Source of the DNA: Terebella lapidaria
Taxonomy: Eukaryota; Annelida; Polychaeta; Terebellida; Terebellidae
Assembly: GCA_949152475.1 (NCBI GenBank)
Contig: OX424567.1
Coordinates: 17,571,402-17,635,401 of the forward strand
Direction of reading: 5' to 3'
Length of the DNA stretch: 64,000 nt
Of the stretch, positions 35,770 through 47,502 are shown one piece after another. The translations under genes and the position numbers were made by a program. The notes beneath the pieces are model-generated. The model was not told the origin of the DNA, ran no database searches, and worked only from the letters and a program-made list of their open reading frames with translations. Position 1 is the stretch's first letter, and each line of letters starts with the position of its first letter.

Positions 35770-37883
35770 TTTGACATATATCCGCGATCACATGACTGTC
35801 ACGTGATGTAAGTTGAACTTTCCCATTCACTAGCCTCACTTGAGAGACGGTTTCTGTGTGGCTAGAATTCTGTTCTAGAATCTAATGAACCATACGAATC
35901 ACTCATTCATAAAGAAGTTTGTTGTGGATTTCAAATCATTTAAACCAGAAAAGAATTATCAAAATAGGGAATAGATTCAACCGGGAGTAAAATATACTTA
36001 TACCGGGAGGAACTATATAGATCCACACCAGGAATCATTATTTAAACCGAGAAAAATATTCAAACCAGGTAAGGATATTAAAATCAGGAAAAGGCTATTT
36101 AGATGTAGAAGAAAAACCTGTTTAAATAAGGAATAGTTCTGTCCCGGATTAAAAAAAATAGTTTCAGGTGTCAATAATTATTCTTCAGCTTATGTAATAA
36201 ATATTTACTGTAATATTTACACCAGGAATAAATTATTTAAACCGGGAAAAACTGTTCATATCGGGTAAGAATATTGAAACCGAGAAAAAGCTATATAAAC
36301 CTAGAAAAAAAACTGTTTGAACAACGAGTAAATATTACATATAGTTTTTTTTTCAAGATTGAGTTTTGTTTCACGGTTTCAATGATTATTTATTAATTTA
36401 TTTTTAACCTATTCATTTCCTAAATATTATTGAAAACGGGAAAACATCATTGAATGCCAGAATAGCCGGGAATGAAACCGGGAAACAACTATTCAATCCT
36501 GGATGAAAAATTATTCATACCGGGAATATTTAATTTATTCTCGATTGAAAAAATTCAATCTCGGTTTCAATCATTTTATCGTTTAAACAACAAATAAATA
36601 ATACATGCTTTTTTTTTCCCCTGATTGAGTTTTGTTTCACGGTTTCAATGATTATTTATTAATTTATTTAACCTATTTATTTTCTAAATATTATTTAAAA
36701 CGGGAATACATCATTGAAACCGAGCCGGGAATAATACCGGGAAACAGCTGTTTAAACCAGAGCAAAAAAATATTAAACCCGGGAAACAACTATCCAAACC
36801 AGGGGTAAAAACTATTCATACCGGGAATAAATAATTTATTCCCGATTGAAATAATTAAATCTCGGTTTCAATCATTCCATCGTGGTCAAGATCACTAATA
36901 ACTTCCAAAGATTTAGATGAAAAAAAAATTGTTTTTTTTAAAGTCAGATGGCACTAACGGGCTGCTTGTCGATTTGTAGTGGCACAAAGATCGACATTAT
37001 CAATTTGTTAATATTACAGGCTGAGTCACACCAATATTATACTTTTTTTAATGAGCTGAAATAAGCTGAAAAATTACATTCCAAACGATCTGTTACTCTA
37101 ATGTACATTTACATTTTAATTCGTACATTCTATGTTCAGGATTATTATATGTAGTCCATCCTTAGTTCACTCACTAAGTAAGTGATGTTTTTTAGAAACG
37201 GAAAACCCAAATTGCAATAATATTTATTTAACCAGTCGTAAAATGGTAGAGCTGTGCTATCAATGAGTTGATTATACTGTGAAAAAAATTATAATACATA
37301 ATAGCTTCTTCAGTGTATTACCTTAATAATGAGAAAACGATGTATACTGATAATACCCCTTCGAATGTGAATACAACAAATACTTCCTCTAAATAACGAC
37401 TAGTTTGGTTTATCAAAAACACAATTCTAGATATCTATACTTATCACTGTCGAATATATATCATTTTGATGTTGTTGTTTTCTTCATGTAGGGCTATCAG
37501 TTATTATGTTGATTATAATATCGCATATTCTAACAACACATGTAATATAATAACTGATAGATCTACTTGAAAAAAATTAACAAAAAAAATTAATAGAGCG
37601 AATATATCACAGAAATCATATAGGCCTAATACATGTATCAGTTATTAATGATATTAAAGTAAATATAAAATGGCATGTACATGTACAATCGTTGATTTGA
37701 CACAGAAATATAAACCCATACGTGGTTCATAACCCCTATGTACATACAAATATAGTTCTATAGTCTTAATAGGCATCGTTTCCCCATGTTTGATCCATGT
37801 CAGAAATCAAACTGTAAAACTGTAGAAACGGTAGAAATCATCGCAGTTTTTATTCTCACATCTTGCTCTCTATGGAGACGATT
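35770..37883. other. Intergenic stretch with a tandem repeat
   Basis: Bases 35770-35970 should contain the MOCOS promoter. The 35970-36880 stretch is repetitive and is listed separately. From 36880 to 37883 I see only AT-rich sequence with a small 'TCAGTTATTA' inverted pair at about 37497-37558. No gene is supported. Confidence 0.4.
35970..36880. repeat. Degenerate 'AACCGGGAAAA' repeat with two 266-bp units
   Basis: Short irregular repeats of 'AACCGGGAAAA/AACCAGGAATA' run through the whole stretch. On top of this, a longer unit occurs twice at a 266-base period: 'GATTGAGTTTTGTTTCACGG' begins at 36357 and again at 36623, each followed by 'TTTCAATGATTATTTATTAA', 'ACCTATT', 'AACGGGAA' and 'CTCGGTTTCAATCATT'. 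The repeat is non-coding. Confidence 0.75.
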
Positions 37884-39105
37884 TTAATCATCACCGTCGC
37901 TACTAACTGTCGTCAATCGCGGCAGTTCAACTATCATGAAGACGATTAGCGACCACAGCACACAGAGGCAAGCCCCCGCCCAGAGGAATCCGCGAGCCAT
38001 CGCAATGTGTCTGGCCATCGTGGCTTGAGGCTTGGACCGACCCATCACTGCATGGAAAATACATATATACAATGTGATATATTAGCTAACGTTGATTGTA
38101 CAAGTGGATAGATACACTGTCGATATATATGATGTCATTTTCGAATAAAATCATGAATATGGTGTTATATCGAGGTTGATTGTATAGCAAATTTACCAGA
38201 TGATCACGTTTAAATTTTCAATCTCATGAATTATTAGTCACGCAAAATTGAGAATTAAAGACTTTCATTGAATTGCATACAAATATAGATCTAAAAAAAA
38301 TTAAATTCCTTACGAACAATTTGGCAAGCATTCGAAACCATATAATATATACATTTTTTTGTTTTAATAATTGCCTTGTTCACGTTGTGTTTATTTTTTT
38401 TTTGTTCGTGCAATATACACAAGAATAATGACAGTTCAATAGCAATATAATCAATACACTCTTGGTATAATTTGTACCCACCAAGTGCCAAGAGCGCAAG
38501 TACAGCAAAGACCGCACAGAACAGCATACAGACGACGGACGCCCAGAACGTACACCACCATCTCTCCTCAACCGTCTCCTTCCTGCGGTGGTCTGAAAAT
38601 AAATATCAAATCTCAAGATGTTTTTCGAGTCGTGTAAACAGAAGATGAATCATTAATTTATTATGAATTGGAATTAGTTTCATAACAATAGAACTGGTAG
38701 GTGAATATCATCATATTTACCTCCAAGTTCATAAATTTGGCCGTTAACATAACAGTCACACGAAACTCATAATTCACTAAATCAATGATGAAAAGAAGAT
38801 ATATAAATGTATCTATCGTACTTTTGTGAACAAACGTAGCCTACATTTGGTCGATATTTCCCCATAAATAATTACTATAGCTTACCAACATTAGGGCCGC
38901 TACGCCCATGTATCGGTTGGTGGTATTGTGTGCCCGAGCCCGAGGGGATGGGGCCCGGAGGAGTGGTGATGATGGGGGGTATGGGGTTCGCCGCCAGGAA
39001 GTTCTGGTTCGTAGCTGCGGGCGGGCCCCCCTTCGTCGGATACGCCACTGGGGCGGAGGGGTACCGTGTCAATTCATAACTGTCCAATGTCGGTTGATAC
39101 GCCAT
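37884..39105 (-). CDS. Two-TM proline-rich membrane protein, dispanin (CD225)-like
   Basis: Three exons, 38886-39105, 38482-38592 and 37884-38047, join in frame to 164 residues; both introns are phase 1. The first ~73 residues are rich in Pro, Gly, Tyr and Ala (YPSAPVAYPTKGG, PPGPIPSGSG) and lack a signal peptide. Exon 2 encodes a Trp/Cys-rich first hydrophobic segment (WWCTFWASVVCMLFCAVFAV). After a short basic loop (MGRSKPQATMARHIAMARGF) comes the second segment (LWAGACLCVLWSLIVFMIV), then a short acidic tail ending DGDD. A proline-rich cytosolic N-terminus, re-entrant or TM helix 1, basic loop with small residues, TM helix 2 and a short tail are the layout of dispanins (IFITM, PRRT and TMEM relatives). 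The match is by layout; no diagnostic motif is certain. It may act in vesicle fusion or endolysosomal membranes if the assignment holds. Confidence 0.6.
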
Positions 39106-41119
39106 ATTCGTTGGCGGTTTCGTTTTCGTCTTGTATCCTAATAAGCTATGTGGAAAATATTGTGCTCAACTGAATATATGTTCGATAAACTAGCTCCCCC
39201 CAATTCAAAACGATCTCTTCATATACCACCCATCCAGATTGCCATTCCGGATATAGTTTTCTTCATCACACATGTGATATTAATCCAGACTTATACGAAC
39301 ACTGCCATAGTCCGCCATGTTGTTTATACCGCTGCCATGCAAGACAATAAAACTGTCTCGCCCATATAGGTGAGCCGTGCATTTCAAGGCAACTGTTTAC
39401 AGCCAGCGAGGCATATCGTGTTTCGTGGCTACGTTTATCGATTGTGCCTGAACGGTGCGTTGACAGTTGAGTTATAGAGTCCGGGTGGGGGTGTATAGGA
39501 GCCAGGGATCCGAGGGGGGGGGGGGGTTGCAGTTGGGTGACAGCATTCAGCCATCACCCTTGTCACCCAAACAGAGCTGTGGTGTGCAAAGATCAATAGT
39601 TTGTACGTTGTGCTGGAAATCAGCCAAGCGGCAATTCTGTTCAGGATAGAGCTGTGAGAACAGTTTCTTTTACAGTTCAGTCGAAACCAAAAATAGCACA
39701 TGACAGTCTGTGCCTGTTTATTTTTTACAATTGAAATCCCTCTGTAAGTGGACATTTGATCAATCGTAGATTGTACTATAATGGTTAATATAAGCTACTA
39801 CTATAAGCTCCAGGTCTTTTCATTGGCTTTAAATAAGCTGTTTTCATTGGCTTTAAATAAGCTGGACATCAACAGCTGTTGACCATCAGGTTCGAAAAGA
39901 ATATGACATCATTTCATACTATCACGTACGGTTCTAGTATTATTGGGGTTAATTTCGTTGCCAGTGTCGGCATTGTCGGCGTACCAATTAGAAGATGAAC
40001 ATATCGTACTTGAGTTCAGCAAAAAAAAGAACGCAACCCGGCAGTTGAAACCAGCGAAACTGTATCTTTTATTTACAACAAACCACCAGCTAACCCATCG
40101 TGATGTAAGAATACGTCGGACACATTTTGCACCAACTCGATCCACGGATACTCGTATTTAAATATGAAATTTCACAACAAATACATAATCCAGTCGAGGA
40201 GACTAAATGCCTTCAATGGGCCACCGTGTTTCCTTAATTTGTTTGATTAACCTATTGAATTTCATTCTTCACTACTCACTATATGTCTGAAGTTCTTTAG
40301 TGAACAAATAATTTCCACTCAATTTTAAAGTACAAACTGTGATACGCTTGTTCTACAGTATACATGTTATAAGGGTTAAATTGTTGTCTGTATGAACATG
40401 CAAATAGTGAAGTGGTCCGATCTAGGCACAGGTCCATTCAAGGCGGCTCTCCCCTATACCTTCGAATCAGTATATATACAGAATTTTTTTTTTTTTTTCG
40501 ATGCAGTGATTGGCTCAAAAGCGAGGAAAGGTCATTACACAATGTACGTATGTCATTTTTAAAATAATGAAGCAAGAAAATAAGCAAATTAGAAGTTATT
40601 TTCGCACAATCACTTTTATCAACTAATTAATTGAAATATACGAAGTTTTCATTGTCAAAATATACTCTCCTTTTTTTCTTTCATAGATGTATATTGAATA
40701 AGATGCGGCAAGTTTCTGCTGAAGTTCGATCGATCGAGTGTTATATGAAATACGTATGTTCTAGTGGATATTTCAATCAGTGTTGTTCACTGAAGTATTT
40801 TAATGGGTATATATGCCCCCACCCATATATAAATAACAACAATGATTATTGCTGATAAAACGTAAAAATTTCATAGTTGTTTATTCAAAACACAAGCATG
40901 AATTCGCACACAAAATTACTGTGTTTGTTTTGTAATAAAACATGTTGCACGTAGTGATCTAGCTTAACATATTAATACAATTAGCAAATGTACTACTATC
41001 TCTATTCCTATTGGCTCTCATTTGTTCTATCATCTATGAACCATCCAATGAACACGCGCTTATTGCTGACGTCGTACGTAGTACCCAATCATATTGCGAC
41101 ACCATATGACGTCACAGAT
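39106..41119. other. Non-coding stretch between the dispanin-like gene and gene E
   Basis: Bases just above 39105 form the upstream side of the dispanin-like gene. A G-run lies at 39514-39527 and a short direct duplication 'TTTTCATTGGCTTTAAATAA' at 39818 and 39840. The frame at 40631-40855 has no recognisable features. I do not support a gene here. Confidence 0.4.
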
Positions 41120-41992
41120 CTATATCCAATCGCTGAAGCCGTCACTCTGTCTGTCATATTCCGGTTTCCCACTAGAAGAATAGTCCGTGTATCTCAGCAC
41201 GTATCGAAACTGTCGCTTCTCGCCCCTGCAATACAAAAAAAAAAAACATTTGTCCTTGGACATGGGCGTGTTTATATACACATTATGTACTTGGCATTTC
41301 ATTCAATGTACTTAAATTAATGCTGTTCTATTATGGTATGACAAAAATATTTTGGCTAGAACGTGCTGTGGATCTGTTCAAAGATCGCATTATGATTTCA
41401 CAATTTTGAAAAAAGAGAGATATAATTCATGATAGAATAAAGTTGATTTATATGACTTATTTATGATTTATGTTATCATTTACTGGAAGGTTAGTGTCAT
41501 ACTTAGGTTCTGATATGTAGTAAACGAGTCGAGCCAATCCAATGGCTATTAATATGGCACCCGCCGCGAAAATTACTATGGCAACTGAAAAATAAAGATC
41601 GATTGGGTTGAATATACACGAAAATGCAATTTTTATATATACACAAGACACAAAAATGGCACGAAATTTTCATCAATTATTAGTAAATTTATCAATTGAA
41701 ATATTTGTTTTTTATTTCCCTCACCAACAAGCAATGGATCTGGGGTGGTGTCGGAGAGCGGCGAATGAAAAAGTTTGTCGTTGTCATCAATACCACCAGA
41801 CGGCGCTCCGGTCGCAATCCCGTTATCCACCGCGGCAGTGACGTCATCACGTTGCCTAAGATACCCGGTCACGTGGTTCTCCAGAGACGCCAACAACGTC
41901 TGATTCAACGCCTGGACGTCGAAACGAGGCTCGTGAGCTGTGTGCCTAATCACTGACGCCGGAACTACTTTCGTGGTGGAGTTATCATCCAT
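41120..41992 (-). CDS. Small single-pass membrane protein E (three exons)
   Basis: Distant fifth member of the small membrane-protein family. Exons are 41725-41992, 41503-41584 and 41120-41225, giving 151 residues in frame. The TM exon is 82 nt, entered by a phase-1 intron and left by a phase-2 intron, exactly as in genes A-D. The first exon combines what are two exons in A-D and encodes an acidic ~89-residue N-terminus with sequons (NST, NQT) and no signal peptide. The TM segment is AIVIFAAGAILIAIGLA. The tail begins basic (GEKRQFRYVLRY) and ends SDWI, again a possible PDZ-type end. If the second donor (AA|GTATGA) is not used, the exon reads on to a stop at 41457 with an alternative tail (KYDTNLPVND...), so two C-termini are possible. 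Confidence 0.68.
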
Positions 41993-44436
41993 TTTTCAAT
42001 GTTGATTTCTATAATTTCTGACATGGTTATCTATAAATGTTTTCATAAATGTATCCAACACAAGTCCAAGTCCAGATGGTATTGCTTCGCGTCAGAAAGT
42101 GTAACCCGTCGAATCATATTAGTAATTTATGAAGTGCGACTGTCGCCTCCATGCAGTCATACGTAACACCTGTAAGAAAACAAAATGAGACAAAAATCAA
42201 CATTTGGTCGTTCAGGGAGATGTTATCACCAATTACCTGGGGGAATACATTGTATGTAAACATTTATAACACACAATTATTGATCATTAGCTCTTTGTAT
42301 GTGATATATCTTCCGCATAACATCTGGTTAGGTATGTTGGTGATCGAGATGTTTTGTGCCTTTAGCAAATTATGTTGTGTTATTATATTACATTTCTCAC
42401 AAACCCATCTGTACATATGTTTTCGTGTCTTTTATTATGCCTGTCGATCGGCATAATGGTACATTCAACCACTCGTACATCTAAACGAATGAAGTTTCTT
42501 TTGACATCTTTCATAATGAATATATATGTATTGTAGATGAGTAATCACATTTAGGGAATGATTGGCCTAAACTATTGGCCTTATTATCATAATATATGTA
42601 GAGTAACTGCGTGCAAGCGCATTTAATATCAAACCTTTCAGCATGTCCAAAGAAAAGCAAAACTGATACTTTCATATCTACTACATGTGGGTGATGATTA
42701 GTACAATACATGCACATGTATTTCTATCGTCTGCCGAAACAACCCTTACATAGGCCTACATGTAAATTTACATTATATTTCTCCACGTTTTCGACGCTTT
42801 TACGTCTTTCCACGCTTCTCTTTGGAAACTTTGTGATGGGTGATTTGTTTTCTATAAAGAGTAGGCTTACTTAACAGATTTGAACAATAGGGGAGAGAAA
42901 TCACATGGACCTTGTTATCATCCATACAATTTTGCAAATACTGTGTGTAAATATCCCATTAATTGTGCTATTTCGTTTCAAACATAATACACTGTAATTA
43001 CATATTCCTCCCCTGGTATGGAACATTATACAAGTACATAGCATATTTAGTACATCTATAAGGAAATTAACCACAACAAAATCAAAGCATACATCGAAAC
43101 ACTTTTACCCATACAATATGCAGCAAAATTCAAAACTCAGTTCCACCGCTATGCATTCTTTCATCTTTTTTCATCTTTTTCTTCTCTGCCATATTTCAGC
43201 CACAAGACGGGTGATTCTGAGCATTCACAAGGCCGTAAAAGATACGGCAATTGCCTGTGACCTTACACATAACGGATTCATCCTCATCTTTTTAGCTGTT
43301 ATCTGATTGGTCAAGTGTTGCCTGGAAATTTGCTCAAAGGGCGGATCTGTTTGGAAGAGGCGGATCCGGGGAGGGGGTGATGTGGCATATACGTTGGAAT
43401 AAGTAAAGTATTGAAACTTATTATCCCTCAGTAGATCCTTCAGTAGATAATGATTTCTAGGTCAGTTCAGTTTGTGACATGAGTATAAATATAGATTAGA
43501 ACTTTGTTAAATCACACGTCCTTCCTTCTCATAGGGCTCATAAATCGATAAGAATCAACGAATAAGAAAAAAATTGCAACATAACCACACTAAAGAAAAT
43601 AGTTTATAAAATATCACAGAATCAGATTCGCAACAAACATAAAAGTTACCATTTGGACTTTTCAGGATGCATAACATTCAATTCAGAGATTATTTTCGGC
43701 AACAGAAGAATAAACGAATTTTCATCATGTTTTGTAATATTTCACTGAAAAAAATACTAATAATATGCCTTTTCCCAATACATCATACAAAGTGGTGTTT
43801 CGAAAATGACAACCTGAAAAACGAGATTTTGGGATGGGGGTGTTTATCCGAATAAGATCCGCTCTTTTTTAAGAACAAAAACTTCCTACTTTTGTTTGGT
43901 GCAACAATCACTTCACAATAGCACTTGTTCACAAGTTGGCGAAAACCGCTGGGAAGTTCACAATTCGGACATTTGCTGGTACTTTAGAGCAGGTTTCTGC
44001 GCAGATAAAAACTTTCAAACCTACTATACTCGATTTTGTGCCAAACGAAATTTCGCACGGAAGTGTGCATTCTTAGGATGATCTCGTGATATTTATTGAT
44101 ATCGAATAATAGGATTGTCTCTCTATATTGGTGAGTATGCACAGTGAAGATATACGCAGGATATATGCTCACATGCATATACTGACAAAAATCATCTATA
44201 CCTCGTATGATATTTTGAATTATATGCGTGAAAAATTGGTCAGAAATGATATTTTGAATTATATGCATGAAAAATTGGTCAGAAATGATAATCGATTGTA
44301 TTGTAAATACTGTTTGGTGCTTCATGTTTCCTTGAGAGAGGTGGGCGTTGTAAGAAAATATATATAAATGTATAATCCATCAATGATAAACAACAGAAAT
44401 CCGCCTCGATTTTCATCGACATAAACACTCGATAAT
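41993..44436. other. Non-coding stretch before the Mab-21-like gene
   Basis: AT-rich with no supported gene. A direct repeat 'GATATTTTGAATTATATGC' plus 'TGAAAAATTGGTCAGAAAT' occurs twice at 44207-44290. Upstream exons of the Mab-21-like gene could be hidden here but I found none. Confidence 0.4.
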
Positions 44437-46170
44437 TTGTCTACAACATTTTTTCGTTATTACTCGTATCACTACTCGGTAAATTTTGCACTACCCAGAC
44501 TATCCGTCACCCCTACCCCAGGCACGATGACGTTCCCAGGCCCGGGGAGACCCCACTGGTTCACCGTCCTAGACGACATGGCCGTGTGGAAGATGCGAGA
44601 TTCCCTGCTCACTTTGGACGAGGAGTCGAGGGTCAACCCGTATGATCCCGAGGTCAAACGGATCCAGATCGGCGCGGAGAAGATCATCAAAGAAATGATT
44701 AGGAACGTTTGCAGGGAAGACGGGAGATTCGGCGGGCGTCTAATCGAGATGGGAAGTTATTATAACCAGACTAAGATAGGCAAACCAGACGCGTTCGATT
44801 TCGGACTCGAGTTGCGACTTAGTGACGTAGCACGGGAACCACAGCCCGGGGATAATTTGGAGTGGTTGTGGAGGGCTGACGGTTTCATGGCGGAGATTAA
44901 GAGGACATTCGAGAGGCTGATGAACGAGGTCATGGAGAAGACGGCGATGCCATCGAACTGGTCGCATGGAGGGTTCAACGAGCCTCGGTACAGTGGTTTC
45001 CGCAGGAATGGACCAGCCAGTGTGCTGCAGTTCGCCTACAAGGACCCCGTTACGGATAGAGACACGCACTTGATGGTTCAGTTGTACATCATCGTGAAGG
45101 TTCCTTTCAGTAGTCTCAGCTTGCAAGATCGTTTTCCAATCTTCTGCTACTCCAGAACAAGCTTGAAACTCAACTACAGACTGTACAAGTTCTCGCTGCT
45201 TGACTATTTCCAGGCACAACGTACTGAGTATATTCACCTGCCCATCTGGCTCGGACAGCCTCCAAGCTACGTGGAGATGGTGCTCTATGCAATATCCGTC
45301 GTCGAGCAAAAGTGGCTGAATCAGTTCAGCGCTATGGCAGTCCCCAAGCGAGTGATAAGAATCTGTCGCGCACTTGTCGCTCGCTTTCTCACCGTCACCT
45401 CCAAGCATATTCGGTCCTCACTCCCGCGTCGGGTGCGAAAGTCGCTAGACGCCATCTACTTGAAGATGGAGAAGTGCCGTAAGTTTACCAATGGAGTGAT
45501 CGGGTTTAAACACTTGGGTGATCCTTCAAGGTGTGAGAACGGCAGTCGCACTCCCCTTCTCTCCTACGGGGAAGTCGAGTTGGACCTCGAGGCCGTCCGC
45601 CGCTACAACTTCCAGCGCCCAAGTGGCCACAGCTTCGTCGACTTGAACGAGTTGGTTCAGGCCTCGCCGCTTTTTTCATCCCACCTCTTCCGCCACATCG
45701 TCCTTACGATGATGTCCACTGAACGTCAACATGGCCGCGAATGGCGAACGGATGACGTTCCACGCTTAGTCGTCCACGTGTTCGACGTCATCCACGACCA
45801 TTTAAACGACGACAACTCTTGGCTGCAAGTGGGCCCCACCTGCATTGAGTATAACGACACATGCTCTCGTGGGTTCGCAGGGCTTCTCCTTAGGAACGAC
45901 CTCTACTCGACCTCAACCCGACGGCGTCAGCTGCTACTCCTAGTGGAGGTTCTACGCGAGATGGCTCACACCAATAGCGGACGTGTGCTCCCGTACAAGC
46001 CGCTGCGACACGGGGCGGGTTGTACGCCTGTACGCCGCGCTTGTACGCAGAGCGTCCACCTGGTGTACTGCCTCTGTCTGGTCTGGGGATACCTGCTCTG
46101 GGCGCTCGTCTGGACCTGGAGAAGCCGCCGAGTTCGAGTCACCGCCGCAGTCAGGAACCACCGCGAGTGA
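44437..46170 (+). CDS. Mab-21/cGAS-like nucleotidyltransferase-fold protein with C-terminal TM
   Basis: One open frame of 577 residues. The conserved part starts only at ATG 44527 (TFPGPGRPHWF), which follows a pyrimidine-rich tract ending CCCCAG, so a splice acceptor just before it is likely and the mature protein is probably 547 residues; numbering here uses that start. The Mab-21 signature is present: GSYYNQTKIGKPDAFDF from 76, GPASVLQF near 163, and a helical C-terminal half. In active cGAS-like enzymes the metal ligands are E-x-D after the GS loop and a later D. Here they read A89-F-D91 and Q185, so two of three are gone and catalysis is unlikely. A 22-residue hydrophobic segment (VHLVYCLCLVWGYLLWALVW) at about 510-531, followed by Arg residues, would anchor the protein by its tail. 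Base composition is clearly richer in G+C than the flanks. Confidence 0.85.
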   Translation: MSTTFFRYYSYHYSVNFALPRLSVTPTPGTMTFPGPGRPHWFTVLDDMAVWKMRDSLLTLDEESRVNPYDPEVKRIQIGAEKIIKEMIRNVCREDGRFGGRLIEMGSYYNQTKIGKPDAFDFGLELRLSDVAREPQPGDNLEWLWRADGFMAEIKRTFERLMNEVMEKTAMPSNWSHGGFNEPRYSGFRRNGPASVLQFAYKDPVTDRDTHLMVQLYIIVKVPFSSLSLQDRFPIFCYSRTSLKLNYRLYKFSLLDYFQAQRTEYIHLPIWLGQPPSYVEMVLYAISVVEQKWLNQFSAMAVPKRVIRICRALVARFLTVTSKHIRSSLPRRVRKSLDAIYLKMEKCRKFTNGVIGFKHLGDPSRCENGSRTPLLSYGEVELDLEAVRRYNFQRPSGHSFVDLNELVQASPLFSSHLFRHIVLTMMSTERQHGREWRTDDVPRLVVHVFDVIHDHLNDDNSWLQVGPTCIEYNDTCSRGFAGLLLRNDLYSTSTRRRQLLLLVEVLREMAHTNSGRVLPYKPLRHGAGCTPVRRACTQSVHLVYCLCLVWGYLLWALVWTWRSRRVRVTAAVRNHRE

Positions 46171-47502
46171 TCATCACCAGTGGAGAATATATTTGTTGAA
46201 CTCTACTTTTTAAAATGTACATCTTACCCACCCATTGAATCTGATACCAACTCATTTCATTGCTGCGGCAATTTCACGGCCATGAACCTTGGTTATGTCG
46301 TGAGTCTGTTGAAATATACTGCATGTACATTTGTAGTACTCAAATAATTTATAGTTACAGAGTACAATTATGGATGTTCATTTTTCTTTGATAGTTTCTT
46401 ATATTAAGTTGTCTAGCGGTCAATATATGTTTGTTTTTCAGGACTCAACATACAAAGAAGTCGCCGATGGACAATACAATTTAGGATGGATTGTGTCATG
46501 GAATAGAATTGCTAGGGTTTTTTTGTTGTTGTTTTTTTTGTTGTTGTTGTTTTTTTTGTTCTATCTTGAAATGAGTTACCGCTAGAAAGTGTAACATTTA
46601 TGCAGGATCATGTGATTCATTGCATTCACTCAGCACGTTAAACATGATTTGATCTATAAAAATATGTACGTACATACTTCTATTTATATACTGGTAGATA
46701 TAGATTTGAACTCGTTTGTTTGTTTACATTTTACCACCATTGTTCATATGCATAATATCATTTGTACCTGTAATGTAAATAATATTACACGTAGAAAATG
46801 TGCAGTGTACCTAACTGTATGTGTCCCCATTGAGAAATGTACATGCCGTTGATTATTCTTGATATTACATGCATCTCTTACTTTTGACACAATGATAACA
46901 TCGATTAAATTTAGATTGATTCAGCAGGGTGTGATGTATCTAACATACCTTGTGCAGAGTTTTTTTTTTTTTTTAAATCCTCTTGAATTTCTCACTCGTC
47001 GAACAGCAGATCATTACTGAACTCCGTTTATGAAGAACAACAATTTAGCTAGGGTACTGCCACCATTGTTTCCATGACAACGTACATGTACCCCGATCTA
47101 TCAAAACGTCCATGCTTGGCCTCACCAATACGTGCGTGTAATCAGTAGACCGTAACGGGCAGAATCCCGCATTTACCGCCCTTGGGTTGATAAAGCCTGG
47201 AAGCGCATGCCTAACACAGCCCCAGCATCTATCTATCTACACCGATCGTGCAATACTGTGCTAACACGGGCAATAGTATCCACCGATCGATTTTCTGCCC
47301 TCGTTGAGTCGCAGTTCTGCGGCGTCGTTATTGAAAATAACGGCCCCCATGCAAATATCGTTTGTTATCGCTCGCACCTGAGGATTCCGGGGGGGGAGGG
47401 GGGAAGAAATCCAGGTAGAGTCTTCAACATGAATGGGTGATGGGTCGTTCTCATACATCTACATTTAGATGAATCAGCTGAAGTACATGTAATGCGGATA
47501 TC
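46171..47502. other. Non-coding stretch between Mab-21-like gene and the OAS upstream repeat
   Basis: 3' flank of the Mab-21-like gene, with T/G runs at 46509-46560 and 46960-46976. No gene is supported. Confidence 0.4.

Noticed and set aside
44740-45408. 222-codon minus-strand frame
   Set aside because: It is a shadow of the Mab-21-like coding sequence on the opposite strand.
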